Source: DASPOF01 sp035626155 (lineage in GTDB: Bacteria; Desulfobacterota; Binatia; Binatales; Binataceae). Taken from it: 29,051 bases of DNA. The notes under the pieces are model-generated. The model was given only the letters and a program-made list of their open reading frames with translations, searched no databases and had not been told where the DNA came from. How positions within the stretch are numbered: position 1 is the first letter of the stretch; every line of letters starts with the position of its first letter. Both the position numbers and the translations under genes were made by a program. Positions 15,950 through 24,797 of this stretch are shown in pieces. The DNA lies in assembly GCA_035626155.1 (NCBI GenBank), contig DASPOF010000023.1, positions 1 through 29,051 of the forward strand, in the 5' to 3' direction.

Positions 15950-16360
15950 TTACTTCCCCACCGGCTTGAAGAGCGGCAATGCAATTTCGTCAGTCTGCTT
16001 CTCGAACACCACCTCCACCGGCATGTCGAGTTGCAGCGCCTCGGGCGTCTGCGGGCATCCGACGATATTGGTCATCATGCGCGGCCCTTCGGCGAGTTCG
16101 ACCACCGCGATCGAATGCGGCGCGGTGAAGCCGGGCAGCGGGCGATGATTGATCACGTAGCTGTGGAGCTTCGCGCGGCCGCTCGCCTTGAACACCGACA
16201 CCTTGCGCGAGGCGCACTTGGGGCAGAATGGCCGCGGCGGAAAATAGACATAGCGGCAAGCATCGCAGCGCTGAAGGCGCAATTCGCCGGCCTTGGCGCC
16301 TTCCCAGAAGTGCGCCGTCTCGGGCGTGGGTACGGGCAATGGTCTCTTGTTCTCGGCCAA
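15950..16360 (-). CDS. DUF35 OB-fold / zinc-ribbon protein
   Basis: A 136-aa protein with an N-terminal rubredoxin-like zinc ribbon (C32-x2-C35 and C46-x2-C49, with the FPPRPFCPKC pattern), then an OB-fold domain (about 55–130; HSYVINHRPLPGF, then HSIAVVELAEGPRMMTNIVG). DUF35 proteins partner thiolase-like enzymes in acyl-CoA pathways (for example ChsH2). The start is TTG 16360, with GGGAG eight bases upstream, and no better ATG exists. It lies one base before the thiolase-like ATG, so the two are co-translated. Confidence 0.9.
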   Translation of the reverse strand: MAENKRPLPVPTPETAHFWEGAKAGELRLQRCDACRYVYFPPRPFCPKCASRKVSVFKASGRAKLHSYVINHRPLPGFTAPHSIAVVELAEGPRMMTNIVGCPQTPEALQLDMPVEVVFEKQTDEIALPLFKPVGK

Positions 16361-16556
16361 GGTGAAATCTCCCTCTTGATGGAATTTCGATCGGAGCGCT
16401 AAGGGGTATCCTCAATCGAGGCGATCGTTCGACCCCCTCCGGCTCTCGCACTCATCCTTTTTGGACATCAGGCGCGGATTGTCAATAGCTCGCGCCGTCG
16501 AGCGCCAACTCCCGCGCGCGAGTGCCGCGAAGCAATCGGCTGCGAAGCGCCGCTGC

Positions 16557-18101
16557 TCAGAGCGTACCGAGTGCGGGGTCCGGGATCGCATCCCACGCGC
16601 GGCGCTCGTCATCGAGCGGCCCATTCTCCACTCTGCTTGCCGCGCCGAAGACCATCGTCGCGCGCCGCTCCGGATCGTATGCGGGCCATGCGCCGAGGCT
16701 CTCGCAGCCCGGGTCGCCCGAACGCGCAAACGCAAGCCACGCATCCTGCATCTGCGCCCCAAGCTTTTCGACCGAGGGGCCGCTTCCGGAAAACAAGTCC
16801 ATCCCAGGCAGATGGTTGGCGCCGAAGACGAACCCCAGCTCCAATGCGTGGCAGGACCCGAGCGCGCCGCCGATCGCGGGCGATCGCCACGTGAAAAGGT
16901 AGTTGTACACGCGCGGCTCGTGCCGTCTCTGCGCCTCAGCGAGCCGCACGGCAGGCATCCGGAATACGCGGTCGGTTTCGATCGCCGAGAAGAGATCGAT
17001 CGGGGAGGTGGGTTCGCTGCGCTGGGCGCGAGCCTTTTCGTAAGTATCGATCAGAGAGTCGCAGCCTTGCGGAGGCACCCGCCTTGTCAGGCGTGCGACA
17101 AGTCTGGTCCTGTCGAGCGAGTGCGCGGCCGGGTCCATGAGCGTGAACAGTTTCCACTCCTCGAGCGTCGAGCCAGCCATCACGGCGACTCGCGATGCAG
17201 AGCCGTCGGCCACCATGCCGATCGCCGCGCGCGGCAGCACCGCGCCATCGACCACCGGCTGGTACGCCATCCCGAGTTCGCGGTCGGGCGTGCGCCCATC
17301 GGCCAGCATGGTGCCCTTGAGCAGTTGCTCCGGCGCGAGCGCGCGAATCGCGGCGGCGTCGGTGGGCGGTGTCTTAAGCTTCGCCAGGATCCGCTCGACC
17401 GCCCGGTTCGCGCGCTCCAGCGGAAGACCGGTATGGCACGCGCCGCTTTGGGCAATCGCCTTGTGGAACAGTCCGCGCGCCTGCGGCATCGCGAGCAACA
17501 ATCCCACGCTCATGCCGCCGGCGGATTCTCCGAATATGGTTACGTTGTCCGGGTCGCCTCCGAACTCGGCGATATTGTCGCGCACCCATTCCAGCGCGGC
17601 GACCTGGTCGAGGAGTCCCTCATTACCGGTGGCCGGGATTTTCCCGCCGGTAACGTCCGCGAGACGCAGGAATCCCAGCGGTCCGAGCCGGTAATTGATC
17701 GTGACCACGACCACGTCGCCGCGCCGGGCCAGCGGCGATCCGTCGTAAATTCCCTGCGAGCTCGAGCCGATCGAAAACGCGCCGCCGTGAATCCACACCA
17801 TCACGGGGCGCCGCCGGCGATCGAGTCCGGGCGTCCAGACGTTCAGAAAGAGGCAGTCCTCCGACTGCTCCTGCTCGACCATCATCGCGGCCAAGGCGGT
17901 GAGCCGCACCACGTTTTGCGGCGCTATCGAGCCAAACCGGCGCGCATCGCGCGCGCCCGTCCACGGCGCCGGTTTCTCGGGAGGGAGCCAGCGCCGCGCC
18001 CCGACCGGGGCGGCCGCGAACGGGACGCCTTTGAACACGAACAGGCCGCTTAGTTCTTCACCGTCGAGCTTGCCGTAGCGAGTTGATACGGTCGCGCTCA
18101 T
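16557..18101 (-). CDS. Carboxylesterase type B
   Basis: A 514-aa alpha/beta-hydrolase of the type B carboxylesterase family. The oxyanion hole is WIHGGAF (about 103–109), the signature EDCLFLNVW occurs at about 81–89, and the nucleophile is S193 in FGESAGG. The likely catalytic His is in GSCHALELGFVFG. It hydrolyses carboxylic esters; the natural substrate is unknown. No signal peptide is visible, so it is probably cytoplasmic. ATG 18101 with GGAGGAAAAAG upstream fits much better than the longer open frame to 18305. It is divergent from the GNAT–MFS pair. Confidence 0.93.
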   Translation of the reverse strand: MSATVSTRYGKLDGEELSGLFVFKGVPFAAAPVGARRWLPPEKPAPWTGARDARRFGSIAPQNVVRLTALAAMMVEQEQSEDCLFLNVWTPGLDRRRRPVMVWIHGGAFSIGSSSQGIYDGSPLARRGDVVVVTINYRLGPLGFLRLADVTGGKIPATGNEGLLDQVAALEWVRDNIAEFGGDPDNVTIFGESAGGMSVGLLLAMPQARGLFHKAIAQSGACHTGLPLERANRAVERILAKLKTPPTDAAAIRALAPEQLLKGTMLADGRTPDRELGMAYQPVVDGAVLPRAAIGMVADGSASRVAVMAGSTLEEWKLFTLMDPAAHSLDRTRLVARLTRRVPPQGCDSLIDTYEKARAQRSEPTSPIDLFSAIETDRVFRMPAVRLAEAQRRHEPRVYNYLFTWRSPAIGGALGSCHALELGFVFGANHLPGMDLFSGSGPSVEKLGAQMQDAWLAFARSGDPGCESLGAWPAYDPERRATMVFGAASRVENGPLDDERRAWDAIPDPALGTL

Positions 18102-18295
18102 CTTTTTCCTCCGCGCGGGACTAGCGGGCATTTTCGCAGAGTCCGGATGCAAGCCACAATCGGAAAAACCACGAGGAGCCGTCCGCTTGCGAGGTCGCTC
18201 TTGATGGGAACCGTCTGGCATTCCACGGGCCGCCGCCGTAGTGTCGCCGATGTGAGCGCTAAGCGGGAATTTCCGCGGCGCCGCGGTCCGGGCCA

Positions 18296-18910
18296 GTGAC
18301 AGCAAGAGTTGTGAAGCTCAGGCAGGCGCAGATCGAGGAGGCGGGCGAGGTGCTCGCGCGCGCATTCCAGGACGACCCTCTGATGGCCTACACGCTCCCG
18401 GATTCGGCCCAACGCGCGCGTCTCCTGCCTCAGTACTGCACGCGGATGGTGAGGTTCGGGTTTCTCAGCAACGAGGTTTATGCGACCGCCGACACGATCG
18501 AGGGCGTCGCGATCTGGCTGCCGCCCAACGTCAGATGGACGCGGGAGAGAGTCGAGGCGGCCGGCCTCCACGAACTTTCGAGAATCTTCGGCGGCGACGC
18601 GATGGGGCGATTTCGCGAGATCGTCGGGCGTGAAGCGAGAGCGCGAGAGAGCGCTATGACCGGCCCGTACTGGTACCTCCTGCTGCTCGGCGTCGAGCCG
18701 GCGCATCAGCGCCGCGGAATCGGCGGCGAGTTGATCAAGCCGATTCTGGAGCGGGCGCAGGCCGAGGGCCTCCCCTGCTACCTGGAGACCGAGCAGCCGC
18801 GCAACGTTGCGTTCTATCGCAAACAGGGCTTCACGCAGATCATCGATGGAGAGGCGGTGGGGTTAAGCGGCGTGCGTTTCTGGACATTTCTGCGCGCGCC
18901 GAAACGGTGA
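18296..18910 (+). CDS. GNAT family N-acetyltransferase
   Basis: A 204-aa GNAT protein starting at GTG 18296. It has LARAFQDDPLMAYTLPD near the N-terminus and motif A LLLGVEPAHQRRGIGGELI. Motif B is CYLETEQPRNVAFYRKQGF. The arrangement matches GNATs that act on small molecules and antibiotics; the substrate cannot be told. It overlaps the downstream MFS start by one base (TGATG), so enzyme and transporter are co-translated and may work on the same compound. No strong ribosome-binding site is visible, so the start is slightly uncertain. Confidence 0.88.
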   Translation: MTARVVKLRQAQIEEAGEVLARAFQDDPLMAYTLPDSAQRARLLPQYCTRMVRFGFLSNEVYATADTIEGVAIWLPPNVRWTRERVEAAGLHELSRIFGGDAMGRFREIVGREARARESAMTGPYWYLLLLGVEPAHQRRGIGGELIKPILERAQAEGLPCYLETEQPRNVAFYRKQGFTQIIDGEAVGLSGVRFWTFLRAPKR

Positions 18911-20259
18911 TGGTCGCGATGGATTTCGTCCCGGTCAGACCACGGCGGCGGCTGAAGCCGCGATGGCTGAATGCTTCGCTCACCTGGTTGTTCGTGGTGC
19001 GCGCGCTCAGGAGCGCATCGCAGGGCTACCTGGCGATCATCGTGCCGCTCTATGTGGCCGTGCTCGGCTACGATGCGGTGCATCTTGGGATCCTGTTCAC
19101 CGCGGCGGCGATTGCGAGCGCGGTCCTGACCGCGCTGGTCGGGATATACTCGGACCGATTTGGCCGCAAGAACTTCCTCATCGCCATCTCATTGCTCACC
19201 GTTTTCGGCGGGCTCGCCTTCGCGGTCTCAACCAGCTTTGTCGTGTTGGTATTGGCCGCCGCCATCGGCACGATCGGCAGGGGCGGCGGGGCCGCCAGCG
19301 CCGGCAACTGGGGACCGTTCTACCCCGCCGAGCAGGCGCTCATCGCCGAGCACGCCGACGACGCGAGCCGCACGACCATCTTCGGGGTGTTGTCCTTCGT
19401 CGGCGTCATCGCGGGCGCGATTGGGTCGCTGCTGGCGTGGTTGCCGCGCCTGCTGACCGCCACGATGGGATTGCCGGCGTTGAGCGGCTATCGCGTTCTC
19501 TTTCTCCTCACCGCGGTGGTGGGCGTCGCGATGGCTGCGGCGGTCGTGCCCGTCACGGAATCGCGATCGCATCCGGCGACACAAGGCCCGAGCGCGTTTG
19601 CCCCCGCCACGCTGAAGCTCGGCCTGTCGCCGGCATCGTGGAGAATCGTGGCGCCGCTGGCGCTCACCAACGTGATCCAGGGATTCGGCATGGGGATGCT
19701 CGGACCGCTAATCGTCTACTGGTTCTATCGCGGGTACGGCGCGGGGCCGGGCGAGCTGGCGACGCTGTTCTTCGTGATCAATCTTGCGGCGGCGCTGCCC
19801 TACCTGCTCGCGGGCCGGCTCGCGCTTTCGATGGGTGCGGTGCTGACGGTTACGGTGTCGCGTCTGGTCGGGGTGGTGCTCCTGGTGGCGATGATCTTCA
19901 TGCCGACGTTTTTCTGGGCGGCGGTGTTCTACGCTCTGCAAATGATCGCCGCGACGGTTTCGGTGCCGGTTGCGCAGTCGTACCTGATGGGCGTCGTCGG
20001 GCCGGCCGAACGCGCGAGCGCGGCCGGGGTTTCGACCGTTCCCTGGCAGGTGGGCTCGATGCTTGCTCCGTACTTTTCCGGCTATCTAATGGAATACGCG
20101 GCGCTCGATTTGCCGGTCGGACTTTCGGCCGCGCTGACCGCGGTTGGCGCCGTGCTGTACTATTTCTTCTTCCGAGACATTCTGCTTCCCGAGGAAATGG
20201 AAACGCCGCGGCGGCAGACCGTTGAACGAGCGTCCGGGGAGAGCGTCCGGCGAACTTGA
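18910..20259 (+). CDS. MFS transporter
   Basis: A 449-aa protein with about 12 transmembrane helices. The MFS motif A region between helices 2 and 3 is seen as GIYSDRFGRKNFLIAIS, and the second half begins WRIVAPLALTNVIQGFGMGMLG. A Gly/Ala-rich stretch (GRGGGAASAGNWGPFYPAEQA) is unusual and sits where helix 4 should start. The C-terminus is a short charged tail (EEMETPRRQT). The substrate is unknown; coupling to the GNAT gene by TGATG suggests a shared small-molecule or drug role. ATG 18919 is an alternative start. Confidence 0.9.
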   Translation: MVAMDFVPVRPRRRLKPRWLNASLTWLFVVRALRSASQGYLAIIVPLYVAVLGYDAVHLGILFTAAAIASAVLTALVGIYSDRFGRKNFLIAISLLTVFGGLAFAVSTSFVVLVLAAAIGTIGRGGGAASAGNWGPFYPAEQALIAEHADDASRTTIFGVLSFVGVIAGAIGSLLAWLPRLLTATMGLPALSGYRVLFLLTAVVGVAMAAAVVPVTESRSHPATQGPSAFAPATLKLGLSPASWRIVAPLALTNVIQGFGMGMLGPLIVYWFYRGYGAGPGELATLFFVINLAAALPYLLAGRLALSMGAVLTVTVSRLVGVVLLVAMIFMPTFFWAAVFYALQMIAATVSVPVAQSYLMGVVGPAERASAAGVSTVPWQVGSMLAPYFSGYLMEYAALDLPVGLSAALTAVGAVLYYFFFRDILLPEEMETPRRQTVERASGESVRRT

Positions 20260-20523
20260 TCTCGCGTGCCGCGCCGGGTGCGCGCTGGCTATTCAGGAGC
20301 CGATTCGCGCGATTCCGGGCCATGTGAATCAGCCTGCCGAGTCAGCTAAGATCACCGCCAAGATTGGTTTTGTGCATGAATTTGAGGGCCCGCCCGCGGC
20401 GATCACTCGCTTTCCGGCGGGCGCCAACTTCAGCCACCAACCGCTCGAGCCGGGCGCGATGATGCCTGCGCGGAGGCTCGGAAGCTCGAGCCAGGATGCA
20501 ACCGATTATTCGGCCAGGAACTC

Positions 20524-22653
20524 ATGAGTTACGATCGCACGGCGGTACGAAAGGTTATCGACAGGGTCAGGGCCGAGGGGCGCGGCGCGTTGACCCCGAC
20601 GGAAGGAAGGATTGTCTGCGAGGCCTACGGGATACCGGTGCCAAAGGAAGCGCTCGCGACCTCAGCCAAAGAGGCCGCGAAGGTCGCCGGCGACATCGGA
20701 TACCCGGTCGTGATGAAGGTCGTCTCGCCCGACATTCTTCATAAGACCGAGACCGGCGGCGTGGCCGTGGACCTCAGGACTTCTGCGGAAGCCGAACGAG
20801 CGTACGACACGATCCTGCGCAATGTCCGCTCGCATGCTCCCGGCGCGAAACTGACCGGCGTGCTGGTGCAGCAGATGTTGCGCGGAGGGCGGGAAGTGAT
20901 CGTCGGTGCGCTCACCGATCCGAGTTTCGGCAAAGTCGTCGCGTTCGGCCTGGGCGGGGTGCTGGTCGAGGTGCTCAAGGAAGTCACTTTCCGGCTTGCG
21001 CCCGCAACCGACGCCGATGCGCTCGCGATGCTCGACGGGGTGGCGGCGGCCGAAGTCCTGCGCGGCGTGCGCGGCGCCGAGCCGGTCGATCGCGATGCGC
21101 TCGCATCGATAATCGTCGCGGTCTCTCACCTGGTCGATGACTTCCCCGAGATTCACGACATCGACCTCAACCCGATCTTCGCCCGCCCCGACGGCGCGGC
21201 GGCCGCCGACGTGCGCATCCTCGTGGATTTCACGCCGCCCAAGCCGCGCTACCGTCCGTCTCATGACGAGATCGTGCGCGCGATGAACCGGATCATGAAG
21301 CCGGATGCGGTTGCCGTCATCGGGGCATCGCCGGAGGCCGGCAAAATCGGCAACTCGGTGGTGAAGAACCTGATCGATGGCGGGTACCGGGGGAAAATCT
21401 ATCCGATTCATCCCAAGGTTCCGGAAGTGCTGGGCCTCAAGGCCTACCGCAGCGTGAAGGAGGTCCCCGGCCCGATCGATGTCGCCGTGTTTGCGATTCC
21501 CGCGCCGCTGGTTGCCGCCGCGCTCGGCGAATGCGGAGAAAAGGGAGTGCCCGGCGCGGTGCTGATCCCCTCGGGATTCGCCGAGACTGGCAACGTCGAG
21601 TTGCAGGAGCAGATCGTCGAGATCGGGCGCAAATCGAACGTGCGCCTGATGGGGCCGAACATCTACGGCTTCTACTACACGCACAAGAATCTGTGCGCGA
21701 CGTTCTGCACCCCCTACGACGTAAAGGGCGCAGTCGCGCTCTCATCGCAGAGCGGCGGCGTCGGGATGGCGATAATCGGATTCAGCCGCTCGGCCCGCAT
21801 GGGCGTGTCGGCGATCGTCGGACTCGGCAACAAGTCGGACATCGACGAGGACGACCTGCTCACATTCTTCGAGCAGGATCCGAACACGCAGGCGGTCGCG
21901 ATGCATGTCGAGGACCTCAAGGACGGCCGCGCGTTTGCCGAAGTAGCGCGCCGCGTCTCGGCGAAAAAGCCGATCGTCGTGCTCAAGGCGGGCCGCACGG
22001 CCCAGGGCGCCAAGGCGGCGCGCGCGCACACCGCCGCGCTGGCGGGGAACGACAAAATCTACGACGACATGCTGCGCGCCTGCGGCGTCATCCGCGCTTA
22101 CAGCCTGAGTGACATGCTCGAATTCGCGCGCTGCCTCCCGATTCTCCCTGCGCCCCGGGGCGAGAACGTTTTGATCGTGACCGGCGCCGGCGGCTCAGGC
22201 GTGCTTCTCTCGGACGCGTGCGTCGAGAACGGGCTCAAGCTGATGTCGATGCCGCCGGACCTCGATGCGGCCTTCCGCAAGTTCATTCCGCCGTTCGGCG
22301 CATCCGGGAATCCCGTGGACATCACCGGCGGCGAGCCACCCGCAACCTATCAGAATACGATCCGGCTCGCGCTCGAGGATGATCGCATCCACGCGCTGAT
22401 CCTCGGCTACTGGCACACGATCATCACGCCTCCGATGACGTTCGCGAAGCTCGCGGCCGAGGTGGTCGAGGAATTCCGGCGCAAGGGGATCAATAAACCG
22501 GTCGTGGCGTCGCTGGTCGGCGACGTAGAGGTCGAGCAAGCCAGCGATTTTCTGTTCGACCACGGAATTCCGGCCTACCCGTACACGACCGAGCTGCCGG
22601 TGGCGGTGCTGGGCGCGAAGTACAAGTGGGCCCGCGCCGCCGGGCTGATCTGA
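20524..22653 (+). CDS. NDP-forming acyl-CoA synthetase, ATP-grasp first
   Basis: A 709-aa single chain with the ATP-grasp (beta) half first (residues about 1–240; YPVVMKVVSPDILHKTETGGV and HDIDLNPIF). The CoA-binding/CoA-ligase (alpha) half follows (about 255–700; VAVIGASPEAGKIGNSV, SSQSGGVGMA, and RAHTAALAG, with the likely phospho-His). This matches ADP/GDP-forming acyl-CoA synthetases that convert an acyl acid and CoA to acyl-CoA. Many relatives have the alpha half first; this order occurs in a subset. The start has a weak Shine-Dalgarno site. It stands alone, with 264 bp of apparently gene-free DNA upstream and a 37-bp convergent gap downstream. Confidence 0.92.
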   Translation: MSYDRTAVRKVIDRVRAEGRGALTPTEGRIVCEAYGIPVPKEALATSAKEAAKVAGDIGYPVVMKVVSPDILHKTETGGVAVDLRTSAEAERAYDTILRNVRSHAPGAKLTGVLVQQMLRGGREVIVGALTDPSFGKVVAFGLGGVLVEVLKEVTFRLAPATDADALAMLDGVAAAEVLRGVRGAEPVDRDALASIIVAVSHLVDDFPEIHDIDLNPIFARPDGAAAADVRILVDFTPPKPRYRPSHDEIVRAMNRIMKPDAVAVIGASPEAGKIGNSVVKNLIDGGYRGKIYPIHPKVPEVLGLKAYRSVKEVPGPIDVAVFAIPAPLVAAALGECGEKGVPGAVLIPSGFAETGNVELQEQIVEIGRKSNVRLMGPNIYGFYYTHKNLCATFCTPYDVKGAVALSSQSGGVGMAIIGFSRSARMGVSAIVGLGNKSDIDEDDLLTFFEQDPNTQAVAMHVEDLKDGRAFAEVARRVSAKKPIVVLKAGRTAQGAKAARAHTAALAGNDKIYDDMLRACGVIRAYSLSDMLEFARCLPILPAPRGENVLIVTGAGGSGVLLSDACVENGLKLMSMPPDLDAAFRKFIPPFGASGNPVDITGGEPPATYQNTIRLALEDDRIHALILGYWHTIITPPMTFAKLAAEVVEEFRRKGINKPVVASLVGDVEVEQASDFLFDHGIPAYPYTTELPVAVLGAKYKWARAAGLI

Positions 22654-22690
22654 GGCCGCCGGATCCGCGCGCGAATCAGCGGGAAGGGAC

Positions 22691-23635
22691 CTAAAGGGTC
22701 AGAACCGCTTTTCCGATAATCCCGCGTTGGCGATAAAGCCGGTCGGCGACCGCCGCGATCTCGGTCCACGGCGATTCGAGATCGATGTGCGGCTTGAGCG
22801 TACCATCGGCGATCATACCGGCCATCCGCTTAAGCCCGCGCGACGCCGGCTCCCACGCCGTCTCATTCATCAGATAGAAACCGTAGAGGCTCGCGCTCGC
22901 GCGCATCAGGCTGCGCACTTCGATTGTGGCCTGCGCCGATGCGGACGCTCCGCACGAAACGCACATCCCGCCCGCCGCGAGCATCTCGAGCGCGGAGGCG
23001 AGCACCGCGCCGCCCACCGATTCCAGCACCATGTGATAGCGGCCGAACCTGGCGGCCGCGCTGATGTCTTCGCCCACGACCACTTCATGCGCGCCCCACT
23101 CGCGCGCCGGCTTCTCGCGTTCCGGGCGGCGAACCGCCGCCACGACGAACGCCCCCGCGTGGCGCGCGATCTGGCAGGCGAAATGGCCGACCCCGCCCGA
23201 CGCACCGGTGATGAGCACGCGGCGCGCGAGCAACGAGCCGTTGCGCTCCAGCCCATACAGCGCTGTGAGGCCGGCGACCGGGAGGGTTGCGGCCTGCGCA
23301 AACGAGACGCTGTCGGGAATTTCCGCCAGGCCGGCGGTCGGCACCGCGACGCGCTCCGCCCACGCTCCGGTCGGGACCAGGCCGACGACGCGCGCGCCCG
23401 CTTTCGGCCCGCCTCCGATTGCCGCCGGACGCTCGACTATCCCGGCGAGGTCCCAGCCCGGCCGGTAGCCGAGCGGCGCCTCGGTCAGCGCGTTGCGCAC
23501 CTCGCCCAGGTTGATCGAAATCGCCTTCACGCGCACGAGCGCCTCGGATGCCTGCGGAGCCGGCGCGTCGAACTCCCTGATCACGAGCCGTTCCTTCGTC
23601 CCCGGATCGACTGCGACCGCACGGACCTTTTCCAT
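22691..23635 (-). CDS. MDR-family zinc-type/quinone oxidoreductase-like
   Basis: A 314-aa medium-chain dehydrogenase/reductase. It has the N-terminal GroES-like domain (LVRVKAISINLGEVRN, then GYRPGWDLAGIVE) and a nucleotide-binding domain with LITGASGGVGHFACQIA. No structural or catalytic zinc cysteine set is apparent, so it belongs with the zinc-independent quinone-oxidoreductase/enoyl-reductase-like members. Start ATG 23635 has GGAGG about ten bases upstream. It converges with the acyl-CoA synthetase gene. The substrate is unknown. Confidence 0.9.
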   Translation of the reverse strand: MEKVRAVAVDPGTKERLVIREFDAPAPQASEALVRVKAISINLGEVRNALTEAPLGYRPGWDLAGIVERPAAIGGGPKAGARVVGLVPTGAWAERVAVPTAGLAEIPDSVSFAQAATLPVAGLTALYGLERNGSLLARRVLITGASGGVGHFACQIARHAGAFVVAAVRRPEREKPAREWGAHEVVVGEDISAAARFGRYHMVLESVGGAVLASALEMLAAGGMCVSCGASASAQATIEVRSLMRASASLYGFYLMNETAWEPASRGLKRMAGMIADGTLKPHIDLESPWTEIAAVADRLYRQRGIIGKAVLTL

Positions 23636-23724
23636 ACGGAAAGTTCCTCCCGTTCGACCTTGTCGTCACTGGTAACACGAGTCCCGGCTTGATGACATCG
23701 CAAGCGTTGGCGTGGCCGGAGGCT

Positions 23725-23753
23725 TTGCTAAACTCCCGATCTCCGGGTAACTA
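23725..23753 (+). promoter_or_regulatory. Candidate promoter for the Gfo/Idh–M20 pair
   Basis: TTGCTA (23725–23730) and TAACTA (23748–23753) are separated by exactly 17 bp, 50 bases before the Gfo/Idh/MocA ATG in the divergent spacer. Both hexamers match the sigma-70 consensus only partly. No operator is obvious. Confidence 0.35.
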
Positions 23754-23803
23754 ATCCTGAGGCTGGTTGCGATGACGCCGCCGGCCTCCCAGCGGAGTAA
23801 ATA

Positions 23804-24796
23804 ATGCCAGACAAACATCCGTTGCGATTCGGGATTCTCGGCGCCGCGCGCATCGCGCCCGATGCGCTCATCAAGCCCGCGCACCAGGTGTCCGATGTCG
23901 AGGTGACCGCGATCGCGGCGCGCGATCCGGCGCGGGGGCGCGAGTTCGCCAGCGCGCACAATATCCCGCGAGTTCACGCGACCTATACCGATCTCATCAA
24001 CGACCCCGACCTCGATGTGATCTACAATCCGCTGCCCAACTCTCTCCATTGCGAGTGGAGCATCGCGGCGCTGCGCGCCGGCAAGCACGTGCTCTGCGAA
24101 AAGCCGATTTCAAGCAACGCGGCGGAGGCTGAGCGCATGGCGAAGGCCGCCGAGGAGACTCATCTGCTGCTCGGCGAGGCGTTCCACTACAGCTACCATC
24201 CTCTGGCGGAGCGCGTGCGGCAGCTCTTGCGCGACGGCGCGATCGGGCGGCTCACTCATCTCGAGGCGAGGTTCACGGTCCCGATGTCTCCCAAGAACAA
24301 CATCCGCTTCGACTGGAGCCTCGCCGGCGGCGCGACGATGGACTTGGGATGCTATCCGCTGCACATGCTGCGCAACTTCTCCGGCCTCACCCCGCGCGTG
24401 TTGCGAGCCACGGCGCGGATCGGACCGCCGAACATCGACGTCGCGATGGATATCGACCTGGAGTTGAACGGCGGCGTATCGGCGCGCGTGAGCTGCTCGA
24501 TGGCGCAGGATGCCACCCTGATGATCCTGTTCACCGCACGCGGCGAGCGCGGCGAACTCAACGTGGTCAATCCGGTTGCGCCCCATCGCGGCCACCAGTT
24601 GACGCTCAAGACCGCCGACGGAGAGAAGAAAGAAACGGTCCCGGGCGACGCGACGTTCACCCATCAACTGCGCGCGTTTGCTGCGGCGGTGCGAGGCGCG
24701 GCAAAATTCCCCACCGATGGCGCCGCCGCAGTCGCCAATATGCGCGTGATCGACGACGTCTATCGCGCCGCCGGACTTCCGCTGCGCGGAACCTGA
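23804..24796 (+). CDS. Gfo/Idh/MocA family oxidoreductase
   Basis: A 330-aa protein with an N-terminal Rossmann domain (FGILGAARIAP, NAD(P)-binding loop) and the family motif CEKPIS (about 98–103). Further hallmarks are HYSYHPLAERVRQLL and MDLGCYPLHMLR, in the C-terminal dimer domain. Members oxidise or reduce sugar, inositol or related polyol derivatives, or act on aromatic dihydrodiols. GGAG lies six bases before ATG. The M20 peptidase gene starts one base after its stop, so the two form an operon. Confidence 0.92.
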   Translation: MPDKHPLRFGILGAARIAPDALIKPAHQVSDVEVTAIAARDPARGREFASAHNIPRVHATYTDLINDPDLDVIYNPLPNSLHCEWSIAALRAGKHVLCEKPISSNAAEAERMAKAAEETHLLLGEAFHYSYHPLAERVRQLLRDGAIGRLTHLEARFTVPMSPKNNIRFDWSLAGGATMDLGCYPLHMLRNFSGLTPRVLRATARIGPPNIDVAMDIDLELNGGVSARVSCSMAQDATLMILFTARGERGELNVVNPVAPHRGHQLTLKTADGEKKETVPGDATFTHQLRAFAAAVRGAAKFPTDGAAAVANMRVIDDVYRAAGLPLRGT

Positions 24797-24797
24797 C

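Noticed and set aside
16461..18053. 530-codon plus-strand frame opposite the carboxylesterase
   Set aside because: Arg/Ala/His-rich shadow of the esterase gene, which has all catalytic motifs.
20260..20523. Small ORF or RNA in the 264-bp spacer before the acyl-CoA synthetase
   Set aside because: The open frames here lack ribosome-binding sites and family features, and no stable hairpin with a T run was seen.
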